Shown here: piece by piece, positions 7,334 to 14,308 of the stretch
Position numbering within the stretch: the stretch's first letter is position 1
Layout of the letters: each line of letters starts with the position of its first letter
NCBI GenBank assembly: GCA_002448445.1
Contig: DJYC01000025.1
Location: forward strand, 1-27,683
Direction of reading: 5' to 3'
Source: Treponema sp. UBA6988
GTDB taxonomy: Bacteria; Spirochaetota; Spirochaetia; Treponematales; Treponemataceae
Length of the DNA stretch: 27,683 nucleotides
Notes under the pieces: model-generated
What the model was told of the DNA's origin: nothing
Seen by the model: the letters and a program-made list of their open reading frames with translations, nothing else
Databases searched by the model: none
Made by a program: the position numbers and the translations under genes

Positions 7334-7537
7334 ATGTCCAAGCTTTCTTTTAAGGCATTTTGCATAGAGAACTATGCAGAGTACAAGAGCATACCTTCCT
7401 CAACAGTATTTAAGATGTTCAAAGAATCCCGACTTTTAACACATCTTTCAGAAGACTACGAAGACTTGCACGGAATGGGAAAAGAATATCTTATGGATTA
7501 TTTTGACCGCTGGTTTGGCAAGGAAGAGAAAGAATGA
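7334..7537 (+). CDS. DUF3791-like small protein
   Basis: This 67-residue soluble protein, MSKLSFKAFCIENYAEYKS..., resembles the DUF3791 family: short helical proteins with the pattern ...FCIENYAE...S...VFKMFKES.LL.HL.EDYE.LH..G.EYL...D.... A longer frame from 7217 exists, but its extra 39 residues look unlike the family and run through promoter and repeat sequence. The ATG at 7334, 6 nt after a perfect TATAAT, is the better start. Its stop overlaps the next ATG (ATGA), so translation is coupled. DUF3791 genes are often found beside DUF3990 genes (from memory), and an antitoxin-like partner role is a reasonable but unproven reading. Confidence 0.8.
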   Translation: MSKLSFKAFCIENYAEYKSIPSSTVFKMFKESRLLTHLSEDYEDLHGMGKEYLMDYFDRWFGKEEKE

Positions 7538-8052
7538 TTTTATACCATGGCTCATATACAGAAATTAGCAGCCCCAAAATCATAGTTCAAGAAAGGGGAA
7601 GAGACTTTGGTTTTGGCTTTTATACGACAACCGTAAAAAATCAAGCCGAACGTTGGGCTGTACGAACTGCGAGACTTCGTTCCCGCATTACTGGAAAATC
7701 AGAAAATGCAGTTGTTAACATTTACGATTTTGTTAAAGAAAATATAAAACTTTTGAATACCAAATCTTTTTCCGAACCTGGACTTGAATGGCTTGAGCTT
7801 GTAATAAAATGCCGTTCAGATTTGACCTATAAGCACAATTACGATATAGTTTCTGGAAAAATAGCGAATGACAACGTAGGAGAAACCATTGAATACGTTC
7901 TTGCTGGAATTATGCGAAAAGAAGATGCCGTTGAAAGGCTTAAATTTGAAAAAATTAATAACCAAATTTGTTTCTGCACAGAAAAGTCATTAAAATATCT
8001 GGTTTTCAAAGAAAGTTATGCTATCCATGATATAAAATTGGGGGACTTTTAA
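7534..8052 (+). CDS. DUF3990-like protein, predicted ADP-ribosyltransferase fold
   Basis: This 172-residue protein matches the DUF3990 pattern. It has YHGS at residues 4-7, DFGFGFYTTT (24-33) followed by QAERWA, a YDIVSGKIANDNVG block in the middle, and NQICFCTEKSL (143-153) near the C-terminus. His5, Tyr30 and Gln144 or Glu150 could serve as the H-Y-[E/Q] triad of the diphtheria-toxin/PARP-like ART superfamily, placing a possible NAD-binding site. The triad assignment is inference. There is no signal peptide, so it would act in the cytoplasm. It overlaps the gene before it by 4 nt and the gene after it by 1 nt, so it sits between two small proteins in a coupled cassette. A toxin or regulatory modifier role is plausible; catalytic activity is not established. 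Confidence 0.82.
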   Translation: MILYHGSYTEISSPKIIVQERGRDFGFGFYTTTVKNQAERWAVRTARLRSRITGKSENAVVNIYDFVKENIKLLNTKSFSEPGLEWLELVIKCRSDLTYKHNYDIVSGKIANDNVGETIEYVLAGIMRKEDAVERLKFEKINNQICFCTEKSLKYLVFKESYAIHDIKLGDF

Positions 8053-8267
8053 TGGCAGACACCCATCATCTTGTAAAGACCATATTGATTCCACAGGTTG
8101 CGGAGCTTTTGATGAAGGATAAGGGGCTTTCAGAAGACGAAGCTCTGAATGCAATTTACACATCCCCAATTGCCCCGCTTCTTGAAGACGATTCTATGGG
8201 GCTCTACGGTCAGAGCGCTCTGTATATCTACAGTCTGATAGCCTCACAAGACTTTGTGGATTCATAA
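8052..8267 (+). CDS. Small partner protein of the DUF3990 cassette
   Basis: This 71-residue acidic, helical, soluble protein (MADTHHLVKTILIPQVAELLMKD...) starts on the last base of the DUF3990 stop (TAATG), so it needs coupled translation. Its composition (ILIPQVAELL, EDEALNAIYTS, LEDDSMGLYGQSALYIY) resembles small proteins that I recall beside DUF3791/DUF3990 genes, but I cannot name a family. Position and stoichiometric coupling suggest it binds or neutralises the DUF3990 protein. Only the gene itself is well supported. Confidence 0.72.
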   Translation: MADTHHLVKTILIPQVAELLMKDKGLSEDEALNAIYTSPIAPLLEDDSMGLYGQSALYIYSLIASQDFVDS

Positions 8268-8280
8268 TTTTACCATACAA

Positions 8281-8388
8281 GGTCATTAACTTTACGTCAT
8301 TCTGAGCTTGACTCAGAATCTAAAATCACTATATCGCAAAGAGATGCCGAAACAAGTTCGGCATGACAGATTCTTTGTGTTAATGACA
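8281..8388. repeat. MITE-like element of about 107 bp with terminal inverted repeats
   Basis: GTCATTAAC (8282-8290) and GTTAATGAC (8379-8387) form a perfect 9-bp inverted pair. Inside are two hairpins: ATTCTGAG/CTCAGAAT (8299-8319) with loop CTTGA, and ATGCCGAA/TTCGGCAT (8344-8364) with loop ACAAG. Both hairpins carry a GTC or GAC flank and belong to the dispersed palindrome family seen elsewhere in the window. The element fills the gap between the DUF3990 cassette and the convergent SanA-like gene. Confidence 0.65.
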
Positions 8389-8435
8389 TTGGTCTTACTA
8401 TATGCCTAAACTCAGATAATGCGCAATATTAGATG

Positions 8436-9107
8436 TTAGTCCCAAGATGCGGCAGCATCCCCGGTGATGGGGATTTGGGCTCCTAGGTATTTGGGCTTGG
8501 TGTGGAAGGTTATGTCCAGGAAGGCTTTTACGCGGGCGAGGGATTCGCGGAGGCGCCAGGAGTTTTTTGTGCGCGGATGGTAGGGCAAGACTTCGGGGGC
8601 TTCGTAGGCTACGGCATCAAGGCCAAGCTTTCGGGCAAGGTAGACTGCACGGGGGGCAAATGTTTTTTGGGTTACGATTACGCAGTCTTTTACGCAGAAG
8701 ATGTCGCGGGCGCGGTACATTGTTTCGTAGGTGGAAAAGCCTGCGTGGTCAAGGAAGATGTCGCTTTCTTCTACGGTGTAATATTGGCACATGAAATTTT
8801 TTATTCCGTTTACTTCGTCGTAGTTTTTGCGGCCGTGGTCTCCGCTTACAAGGTAGCGGCTGGCTTTTTTTTCGTGCACAAGGGTTACTGCAGCTTCAAG
8901 CCTGTCGCGGACAACATGGGAAACTGTAGTTTTGTAAACTTTTGCACCGGGAATGATTACCGTGTATTTTTGCGGCAGGGATGCAAGGTCTTGGTAGACG
9001 AAGCCTTCTGTGGAGCGAATCATGTAGATGTTTACGGAGACGCAGAAGATTGCGGTGAGAAAAAAGAGTGCTGTTGATGCGATTAGAAAGAATTTTAACT
9101 TTTTCAT
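8436..9107 (-). CDS. SanA/YdcF-family (DUF218) membrane-anchored protein
   Basis: This 223-residue protein carries one N-terminal membrane segment (about residues 7-28) followed by a DUF218 domain. Diagnostic blocks appear in order: VIIPGAKVY (about 50-58), SHVVRDRLEAA, YLVSGDHGRKNYDEV, FLDHAGFSTYETMYRA, TQKTFAPRAVYLARKLG, and a C-terminal RESLARVKAFLD with PKYLG. These are the SanA-like signatures. SanA homologues are linked to cell-envelope integrity and exclusion of vancomycin in Escherichia coli; the biochemical activity is unknown. The family length (about 220-240) fits. The start follows a weak AGGT site. It stands alone between repeat-filled gaps and converges with the DUF3990 cassette. 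Confidence 0.88.
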   Translation of the reverse strand: MKKLKFFLIASTALFFLTAIFCVSVNIYMIRSTEGFVYQDLASLPQKYTVIIPGAKVYKTTVSHVVRDRLEAAVTLVHEKKASRYLVSGDHGRKNYDEVNGIKNFMCQYYTVEESDIFLDHAGFSTYETMYRARDIFCVKDCVIVTQKTFAPRAVYLARKLGLDAVAYEAPEVLPYHPRTKNSWRLRESLARVKAFLDITFHTKPKYLGAQIPITGDAAASWD

Positions 9108-9576
9108 ATTTACCTATTTTATTTTATAGAGTGCAGTCAAATAAGTTCATTGCATAGAGTCATCTTGAACGCTAAGCCACTTTGCACGCACCTGCTACAA
9201 AGTGTGTTTCGGAATCCCTGTTACATATAAAACAGATGCTGAATCAAGTTCAGCATGACCGATTTTTTTTGACCAGCCACTGACCAGTTTTTATACGGCA
9301 AAGGCACTTGCTAATTCCAGAATCGATCCTGTATGCAGTGCATAGATTCCGAATCCACATTCGTAGCAAGTGCGTGCGAATGTGGCGTAGCAGTTCGGAA
9401 TGACACATGGCATTTGCCGGTAAAAAAAGCAAGCACGGCAGGGATTGTAGGGGCCCGCTGCAGGCGGGTTGCGAAAGCAATGGAGGCGAAAGCCGGCTCT
9501 CGCAACGAAGTTTCAAGCGACCCCGAAAAGCCCCTAGCAAAAGAAAGTGCCGCAAGAAAGAAAATATAAAAAGACT
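9108..9576. repeat. Gene-free repeat mosaic
   Basis: This 469-bp gap contains no credible gene. From left to right it holds one TGAC-flanked palindrome (ATGCTGAA-TCAAG-TTCAGCAT, 9236-9256). Next is a larger nested palindrome: ATTCCGAA (9346-9353) with TTCGGAAT (9394-9401), enclosing CCACATTCG (9355-9363) with CGAATGTGG (9377-9385). Last is a GC-rich block (about 9420-9535: GGGCCCGCTG, GGCGGGTTGCG, AATGGAGGCGAA, GCCGG, CTCGCAACGAAGTTTCAAGC). Related blocks occur at about 22200-22300 and 16900-17145. Arginine- and cysteine-rich ORFs here arise from the repeats. Confidence 0.7.
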
Positions 9577-10902
9577 TTACTTGCAGGATTCAAAGATGAT
9601 GTCTGCAAGGAAGATTACTGCAAGAATCCAAGTTACTACAGGAATTTCCTTTGCCTTTTTGCCTGCGCATTTTGCAATCACGTAGGAGATTACGCCCCAT
9701 GCAATTCCCTTGGCGATTGAATAGGAGAATGGCATGACCATGATTGTGATGAATGCAGGAACACCTTCGGTTGGGTCTTTAAAGTCTATTTCCGTTACGG
9801 ACTTCATCATGAGGAAGCCAACGAAGATGAGTGCAGGTGCAGTTGCGGCTGCCGGAATGATTGCGAAGAGCGGTGTAAGGAAGAGCGAGAGGAAGAACAA
9901 TACCGCTGTAACAACGGAAGCAAGTCCTGTGCGTGCGCCTGCGGCAACAGCAGATGTTGACTCTACGAAAGATGTTACTGTTGAAGTTCCAAGACATGCA
10001 CCAACTACGGTTCCAACGGAGTCTGCCATCAAAGCGCCCTTTGCGTTGCGAATGTTTCCGCTTGAATCCTTGAGGTTGCCCTGCTCTGCAATTCCCATCA
10101 AAGTTCCAAGGGTGTCGAACATGTCTGTAAAGAGGAAGGTTATCATAACGACGATGAATTTTAATATCATGCCGCTTGAAGAAAATGCCTCGCCGAATGC
10201 AAAGTGGAAGAGGTGAGGTTCTGCCGGTGTGGAGAAAGGAGTCCAGTCTTTTGCAACACTTGTTACGCCAAACGGAATTCCTATTATTGTGGTAAGTGCG
10301 ATTGCAATGAGGATTGAGCCTGGTACCTTTAGGATAAAGAGCACGATTGTAATTACAAGGCCAATTATTGCAACTGTTGCGCTTGCATTGTCTGCTGTAA
10401 AGTTTACAAAGCCAACCGGTGTTCCCAAGTCGGTCTTAACGATTCCAGCATTTACAAGGCCAATGATTGTTATAAAGAGGCCAATTCCAACGGACACAGC
10501 TTTTTTGAGTCCAGTAGGAATTGACTTTATGATTGCTTCGCGGACACCAAAAAGCGAAAGAAGGATAAAGATGATTCCTTCCACAAGGACAGCCGTAAGT
10601 GCAAAGGCTGCGGAACAACCCATTCCTGCGCAAACAGTGTAGGTAAAGAATGCGTTAAGTCCAAGGCCTGGTGCAAGGGCAACAGGAAGGTTTGCAAGGA
10701 ATGCCATTACAAGCGTTGCAATGCCGGCTGAAACTGCGGTTGCCGTAAAGACAGAGTTCCAGTTAAGGCCTGTTATGTCGTTTGCAAGAATGTTTGGGTT
10801 CACGGACAGGATGTAAGCCATTGCCAAGAAGGTTGTAATACCGCCGATGATTTCGCGGCTTACAGTCGTACCGTTTTCCTTCAACTTAAAAAAATTGTTC
10901 AT
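9577..10902 (-). CDS. NCS2-family purine permease (AzgA/PbuG type)
   Basis: This 441-residue inner-membrane transporter is predicted to take up adenine, guanine or hypoxanthine with protons for purine salvage. It is hydrophobic throughout, with roughly 12-14 membrane segments. Family signatures are clear: TTFLAMAYILSVNP near the N-terminus, ALAPGLGLNAFFTY, the TDMFDTLGTLMG motif, and GTSTVTSFVESTSAVAAGA. These favour the COG2252 AzgA-like branch over uracil or xanthine permeases. GGAGGA lies about 7 nt before the ATG. The gene follows the EF-G gene by 41 nt in the same direction, and no promoter or terminator is obvious between them, so read-through is likely. The precise substrate is not readable from the sequence. 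Confidence 0.93.
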   Translation of the reverse strand: MNNFFKLKENGTTVSREIIGGITTFLAMAYILSVNPNILANDITGLNWNSVFTATAVSAGIATLVMAFLANLPVALAPGLGLNAFFTYTVCAGMGCSAAFALTAVLVEGIIFILLSLFGVREAIIKSIPTGLKKAVSVGIGLFITIIGLVNAGIVKTDLGTPVGFVNFTADNASATVAIIGLVITIVLFILKVPGSILIAIALTTIIGIPFGVTSVAKDWTPFSTPAEPHLFHFAFGEAFSSSGMILKFIVVMITFLFTDMFDTLGTLMGIAEQGNLKDSSGNIRNAKGALMADSVGTVVGACLGTSTVTSFVESTSAVAAGARTGLASVVTAVLFFLSLFLTPLFAIIPAAATAPALIFVGFLMMKSVTEIDFKDPTEGVPAFITIMVMPFSYSIAKGIAWGVISYVIAKCAGKKAKEIPVVTWILAVIFLADIIFESCK

Positions 10903-10943
10903 CTATTTCCTCCATATTAAAATGAATTACCTTGTTAAAGCTA

Positions 10944-12980
10944 TTAGGCCTTTTTCTTAAAGTGGCTGAATGCCATACTAAAGCTTGCCCTACCCTGCGT
11001 TACAGAACGGAGGTTTGTGCTGAATCCGAACATCTTTGCCATTGGTGCCTGGGCGTGGATTATGTTGCCACCGGATTTTTCGTCCATGCTGCTTATCATT
11101 CCACCGCGCTGGGTAATCTGGCTCATCGCGTCTCCAACAAATTCAGAGGGGCTTTCTATATCCACGTCCATGACCGGTTCAAGAAGCTCGGGGCTGGCTG
11201 CTGAACATGCCTTGTCAAAAGCTTCTGCGGCTGCGGCTTCAAAAGCGAATGTGGAAGCGGTAAGCGGGTTGTATTCAATGGCTGTAACGGTAACTGCAGT
11301 GTCTGCGCAAGGATAGCCCATCTTGATTCCTGAACCAAAGCAGTTGGTGATGCTCTGTTCAATGGCCTCAAAAATTTCTTCCGGTATTTCTGACGAATGC
11401 TTGACGGTGCAGGAGTAGCTGTTTCCGGCACCTGTTTCGCGAGGTTCAACGTGAATGGTAAGGCCTGCGGTGTTTTCTTTTCCTGCAAGTACGCGGCTGA
11501 ATTCTTCCTTATAGTCTGCGCTGGCTGTAACGGCTTCGCGGTAAGTAACCTGGGGCGCGCCAACACGGCACTGGACCTTAAAGTCATCGCGGATTCTTGT
11601 AACAAGAACATCCAGGTGAAGCTCACCCATTCCGCTGATTACAAGCTGGCCAGTTTCCGCATCGTCGCGGGAGGTAAAGGTTGGGTCTTCCCTGCTAAGG
11701 ATTTCAAGAGTCTCGTTAAGCTTGTCCCGGTCGCTCATGGTCTCTGGTTCTATTGCAATGGAGATGACAGGCTCGGGGAATTTTACGTTCTCCAGCAGAA
11801 CAGGGAAGCCTTCGCTGCAAAGTGTGTCGCCTGTCTGGGAAAGCTTTAGTCCAACAAATACCGCAATGTCTCCGGCAGAAACGCTGTCCATCTGCTCCAT
11901 GCGGTTTGCGTTTACGCGCAAAATGCGGTTGATTCTTTCGCGCTTTTTCTTGCTCGCGTTAAAGACCTGCATTCCAGTTGTAATCTTTCCTGCGTACATG
12001 CGGACAAAGCAGAGGATTCCCATCTGGGGGTCAAACTGGATTTTGAACACAAGGCCAACCGGGAACTTTGCGTCTTCCTTGCATTCAATGCTGGTTTCTT
12101 CTTCCACGTCCTTCTTTACGTGTACAGCCTTTGCGGCAGGAATTTCGTCCGGGGATGGAAGATAGTCAACGACTGCATCAATAAGCGGCTGGACTCCCTG
12201 GTTGTGGCGGCTTGAACCGCAGAGGAAGGGAACCAAGGTGCGGTTTATGGTGCACTTTCTAAGGACAGCCTTTAGCTCTTGAGTTGTAATCTCCTGGCCC
12301 TCAAGGTATTTTTCGCCAAGGGCATCGTCATTGCTTGCAACTGCATCAATAAGCTTTTCGCGCCACTCTTCTGCCAAAGCCTTGCGCTCATCCGCTATGT
12401 CAGCAACGTCAAATTTTTCGCCTTCGGATTCTGCATCCCACCTTATTTCCTTCATGTTGAGCAGGTCAATTACGCCTTCAAAGTCCTGGCCTGCACCAAT
12501 GGGGATTTCCAGTGCAACAACCGGGCACTTGAACTTTTCGTGCACGTCATTCATTGCGCCAAAAAAGTCTGCGCCAATTCTGTCCATCTTGTTCACAAAG
12601 CAAATGCGGGGAACATTGAATTCATCTGCCTGCTTCCAAACCGTTTCCGTCTGGGGCTGAACCCACCCCACCGCGCAGATTACCGCAACGGCACCGTCCA
12701 GTACGCGCAAAGAACGCTCAACTTCTGCGGTAAAGTCCACGTGGCCGGGCGTGTCGATTATATTTATCTTGTAGCCTTTCCATTCGGTTGTAATGGCAGC
12801 AGAGGCAATCGTTATGCCGCGCTCCTGTTCCTGCTGCATAAAGTCCATGGTTGCAGCACCGTCGTCAATTTCGCCAATTCTGTGAATCTTTCCGGAATAA
12901 TAAAGGATACGCTCCGTAGTAGTGGTCTTTCCGGCATCGATATGGGCCATAATGCCAATGTTTCGCATTTTGTCTAACAT
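10944..12980 (-). CDS. fusA: Elongation factor G-like GTPase (spirochaete EF-G2 type)
   Basis: This 678-residue translational GTPase has all G motifs: AHIDAGKT (12-19), GITI (55-58), DTPGH (76-80), NKMD (130-133) and CGSS in the G5 position. Domains II-V follow, including ISGMGELHLDVL and the C-terminal QGRASFSMAFSHF. The N-terminus (RNIGIMAHIDAGKTTTTERI, with IDDGAATMDFM) looks closer to mitochondrial EF-G2 than to the main translocase. Spirochaetes usually carry two EF-Gs, and the EF-G2 type has been tied to ribosome recycling, so that is the preferred reading. One oddity is Trp106 where most EF-Gs have Gly (AVGGVQ becomes AVGWVQ). A TTG-initiated extension to 12992 is rejected because GGGGA lies just upstream of ATG 12980. 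The purine permease lies 41 nt downstream. Confidence 0.93.
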   Translation of the reverse strand: MLDKMRNIGIMAHIDAGKTTTTERILYYSGKIHRIGEIDDGAATMDFMQQEQERGITIASAAITTEWKGYKINIIDTPGHVDFTAEVERSLRVLDGAVAVICAVGWVQPQTETVWKQADEFNVPRICFVNKMDRIGADFFGAMNDVHEKFKCPVVALEIPIGAGQDFEGVIDLLNMKEIRWDAESEGEKFDVADIADERKALAEEWREKLIDAVASNDDALGEKYLEGQEITTQELKAVLRKCTINRTLVPFLCGSSRHNQGVQPLIDAVVDYLPSPDEIPAAKAVHVKKDVEEETSIECKEDAKFPVGLVFKIQFDPQMGILCFVRMYAGKITTGMQVFNASKKKRERINRILRVNANRMEQMDSVSAGDIAVFVGLKLSQTGDTLCSEGFPVLLENVKFPEPVISIAIEPETMSDRDKLNETLEILSREDPTFTSRDDAETGQLVISGMGELHLDVLVTRIRDDFKVQCRVGAPQVTYREAVTASADYKEEFSRVLAGKENTAGLTIHVEPRETGAGNSYSCTVKHSSEIPEEIFEAIEQSITNCFGSGIKMGYPCADTAVTVTAIEYNPLTASTFAFEAAAAEAFDKACSAASPELLEPVMDVDIESPSEFVGDAMSQITQRGGMISSMDEKSGGNIIHAQAPMAKMFGFSTNLRSVTQGRASFSMAFSHFKKKA

Positions 12981-13122
12981 AATTTTCCCCAAGCAGTCTT
13001 ACGCAAATAAAGGACAGGCCTAAGTATTTGACCGCTGCGTTGCATTTTGGAATTGTTCAGTTTATTGCATATTATATAGAAAAGAATGATTTTTAACAAC
13101 AGGAATTTTTCGCAGATTTAAG

Positions 13123-13194
13123 TGCTCGCTACTGGATTTGAACCAGTGACTTCCACCGTGTGAAGGTGGCACTCTACCGCTGAGTTAAGCGAGC
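13123..13194 (-). tRNA. tRNA-Val (anticodon CAC)
   Basis: This 72-nt tRNA folds on the minus strand. The acceptor is GCTCGCT/AGCGAGC with discriminator A, the D stem ACTC/GAGT has loop AGCGGTA, and the anticodon stem CCACC/GGTGG holds loop TTCACAC (anticodon CAC, decoding GUG). The variable loop is AAGTC and the T stem ACTGG/CCAGT has loop TTCAAAT. The 3' CCA is not encoded. All stems pair perfectly. Confidence 0.95.
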
Positions 13195-13206
13195 AAGAAT
13201 GTAAAA

Positions 13207-13235
13207 ATTATATATCTGTGGGGAATTTTTGTCAA
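13207..13235 (-). promoter_or_regulatory. Consensus sigma70 promoter of tRNA-Val
   Basis: On the minus strand TTGACA (13230-13235), a 17-nt spacer and TATAAT (13207-13212) match the consensus perfectly. The predicted start is about 6 nt before the mature tRNA 5' end. Fully consensus elements fit a stable-RNA gene. Confidence 0.85.
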
Positions 13236-13300
13236 GAATAGTCTCAGGACGATACTCCAATTGCTCCACCATTCATTCCCCGGCTACAATCGGCCGCCAT

Positions 13301-13383
13301 GCCTCTGCGCCACCACCCTTCCGGCCTTCCCTAACGGTCATCCCGCTTGCGCGGGACTAAAGGGCCTCCACGGTGGCGTAGGC
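13301..13383. repeat. Imperfect nested palindrome between the tRNA promoter and the antitoxin gene
   Basis: GCCTCTGCGCCACC (from 13301) is opposed by GGTGGCGTAGGC (ending 13383). Inside, GGCCTTCCC is opposed by AAAGGGCC, and the centre is CCCGC-TTGC-GCGGG (about 13342-13355) with a GTCA flank. It is related to the dispersed palindrome family. The gap from 13236 to 13452 otherwise holds nothing recognisable. Confidence 0.55.
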
Positions 13384-13397
13384 TGATTTTCTGTTTT

Positions 13398-13429
13398 CCC
13401 CCACAAACCCCTATTTGGCGGAGGAAAGG
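13398..13429. repeat. Left copy of a 32-bp direct repeat flanking the toxin-antitoxin pair
   Basis: CCCCCACAAACCCC-TATTTGGCGGAGGAAAGG matches 14309-14340 at 27 of 32 positions in the same orientation. The two copies bracket the toxin-antitoxin genes at 13453-14125. Confidence 0.65.
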
Positions 13430-13452
13430 CAAAATGTTGGGATATCCTCAAT

Positions 13453-13773
13453 TTATAAAACTGCCATTTTGCGAATAAACGGCAGAGAAGAAAAAGTTTT
13501 GTTTTCCAAAAGACTTATAAGTCTACAGGCTGTTCCTGTAGGATGATTCGTTCCTTTTTCCCATGCTTCAACTGTTTTGGTAGAAACGCCCATATAATCG
13601 GCAAATAAAACCTGCGTCATTCCAACTGATGTTCTAATATGTTTAATCTGTGTATTAGTATATTTTTTTACAGGCTGTATTTCGTATACAGTTTTTCTTG
13701 TTTCTAAATTTCCGCGTTCAACCTCTACAGCTTCGTTCAAGCCTGTCATTAAATCATCAAAAAATTTACTCAT
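13453..13773 (-). CDS. HigA-like antitoxin (XRE helix-turn-helix)
   Basis: This 106-residue DNA-binding antitoxin is the second gene of a toxin-first type II operon. The N-terminal half is charged (NEAVEVERGNLETRKTVYEI). The second half is an XRE-type helix-turn-helix, IKHIRTSVGMTQVLFADYMG then VSTKTVEAWEKGTNHPTG, as in HigA/NadS-like antitoxins. It overlaps the toxin gene by 8 nt (13766-13773), so translation is coupled. It would neutralise the toxin and repress the promoter upstream of the toxin through the palindrome at 14144-14160. No terminator is evident downstream. Sequence composition is AT-rich relative to the flanking conserved genes. Confidence 0.88.
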   Translation of the reverse strand: MSKFFDDLMTGLNEAVEVERGNLETRKTVYEIQPVKKYTNTQIKHIRTSVGMTQVLFADYMGVSTKTVEAWEKGTNHPTGTACRLISLLENKTFSSLPFIRKMAVL

Positions 13774-14125
13774 TTTCCTTCCTCCAGTTTTTTGCAGTCT
13801 CTGCTTTCAAAATGCTTATAGCCTTCTTGACTTCCTTCTTTTCTGCATCTGTAAGATTCTGTTTTTCATCCTTTGAAAATACTTGAATAAGATAGTTCTT
13901 TTCAAAAGCAGCAAAATCCACATAGCATACCCTTGCACTGCCACTTTTACCACGGCCTTCAAATGCAAAGCGGATTTTTCTTAATCCACCTGTTCCTACC
14001 ATTATATTTCCCGCATCAGGATTTTTGATAAGAAATTGTTGCAGTTCTGCAAGATCATCTTCCGTAAATCCTAATGCGAACCATCGTTTTGTAAATGATG
14101 GAGTTTCTATAAATATTCTTTTCAT
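13766..14125 (-). CDS. HigB/RelE-superfamily toxin
   Basis: This 119-residue RelE/ParE-fold toxin is probably a ribosome-dependent mRNA endonuclease. The diagnostic core is GTGGLRKIRFA...GRGKSGSARVCYVDF followed by YLIQVFSKDEKQNLTDAEKK, the standard pattern of HigB2/RelE-type toxins of this length. The basic residues of the GLRK...GRGKSG segment are where the family binds RNA and ribosome. The toxin gene precedes its antitoxin, as in HigBA systems. The ATG at 14125 has no strong Shine-Dalgarno site, and the promoter predicts a leader of about 7 nt. The reading frame is intact, with no sign of decay. Confidence 0.9.
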   Translation of the reverse strand: MKRIFIETPSFTKRWFALGFTEDDLAELQQFLIKNPDAGNIMVGTGGLRKIRFAFEGRGKSGSARVCYVDFAAFEKNYLIQVFSKDEKQNLTDAEKKEVKKAISILKAETAKNWRKENE

Positions 14126-14138
14126 AACTTATCGTTTT

Positions 14139-14167
14139 ATTTTACCCTATTTTATAGGGTGTGTCAA
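14139..14167 (-). promoter_or_regulatory. Toxin-antitoxin promoter with palindromic operator in the spacer
   Basis: On the minus strand TTGACA (14162-14167) and TAAAAT (14139-14144) are 17 nt apart. The perfect palindrome ACCCTATAAAATAGGGT (14144-14160) occupies almost the entire spacer, so an antitoxin dimer bound there would exclude RNA polymerase. The promoter is certain by pattern; antitoxin binding is inferred from HigA-type systems. Confidence 0.75.
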
Positions 14168-14308
14168 ATATTTTTCTCCATCGATTTACTTACCTTAGTA
14201 CACTCTAGCAAAAAATATCTATGCTGATTATCAAGCCTGCTAAAACATTGACTCTTTTCATTAATTTTTTTGCAAAAACAACCCCAAAAAGGGGCTATTT
14301 CTCCGCTT

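Noticed and set aside
8502..9077. 191-aa ORF opposite the SanA-like gene
   Set aside because: Antisense shadow of a gene with a complete DUF218 motif series.
12279..12977. 232-aa ORF opposite the EF-G gene
   Set aside because: Antisense shadow; the minus-strand frame has every EF-G motif.
13123..13194. tRNA-Val as an integration site for accessory block II
   Set aside because: The block lies on the 5' side of the tRNA, no integrase is present and I saw no duplicate of the tRNA 3' end.
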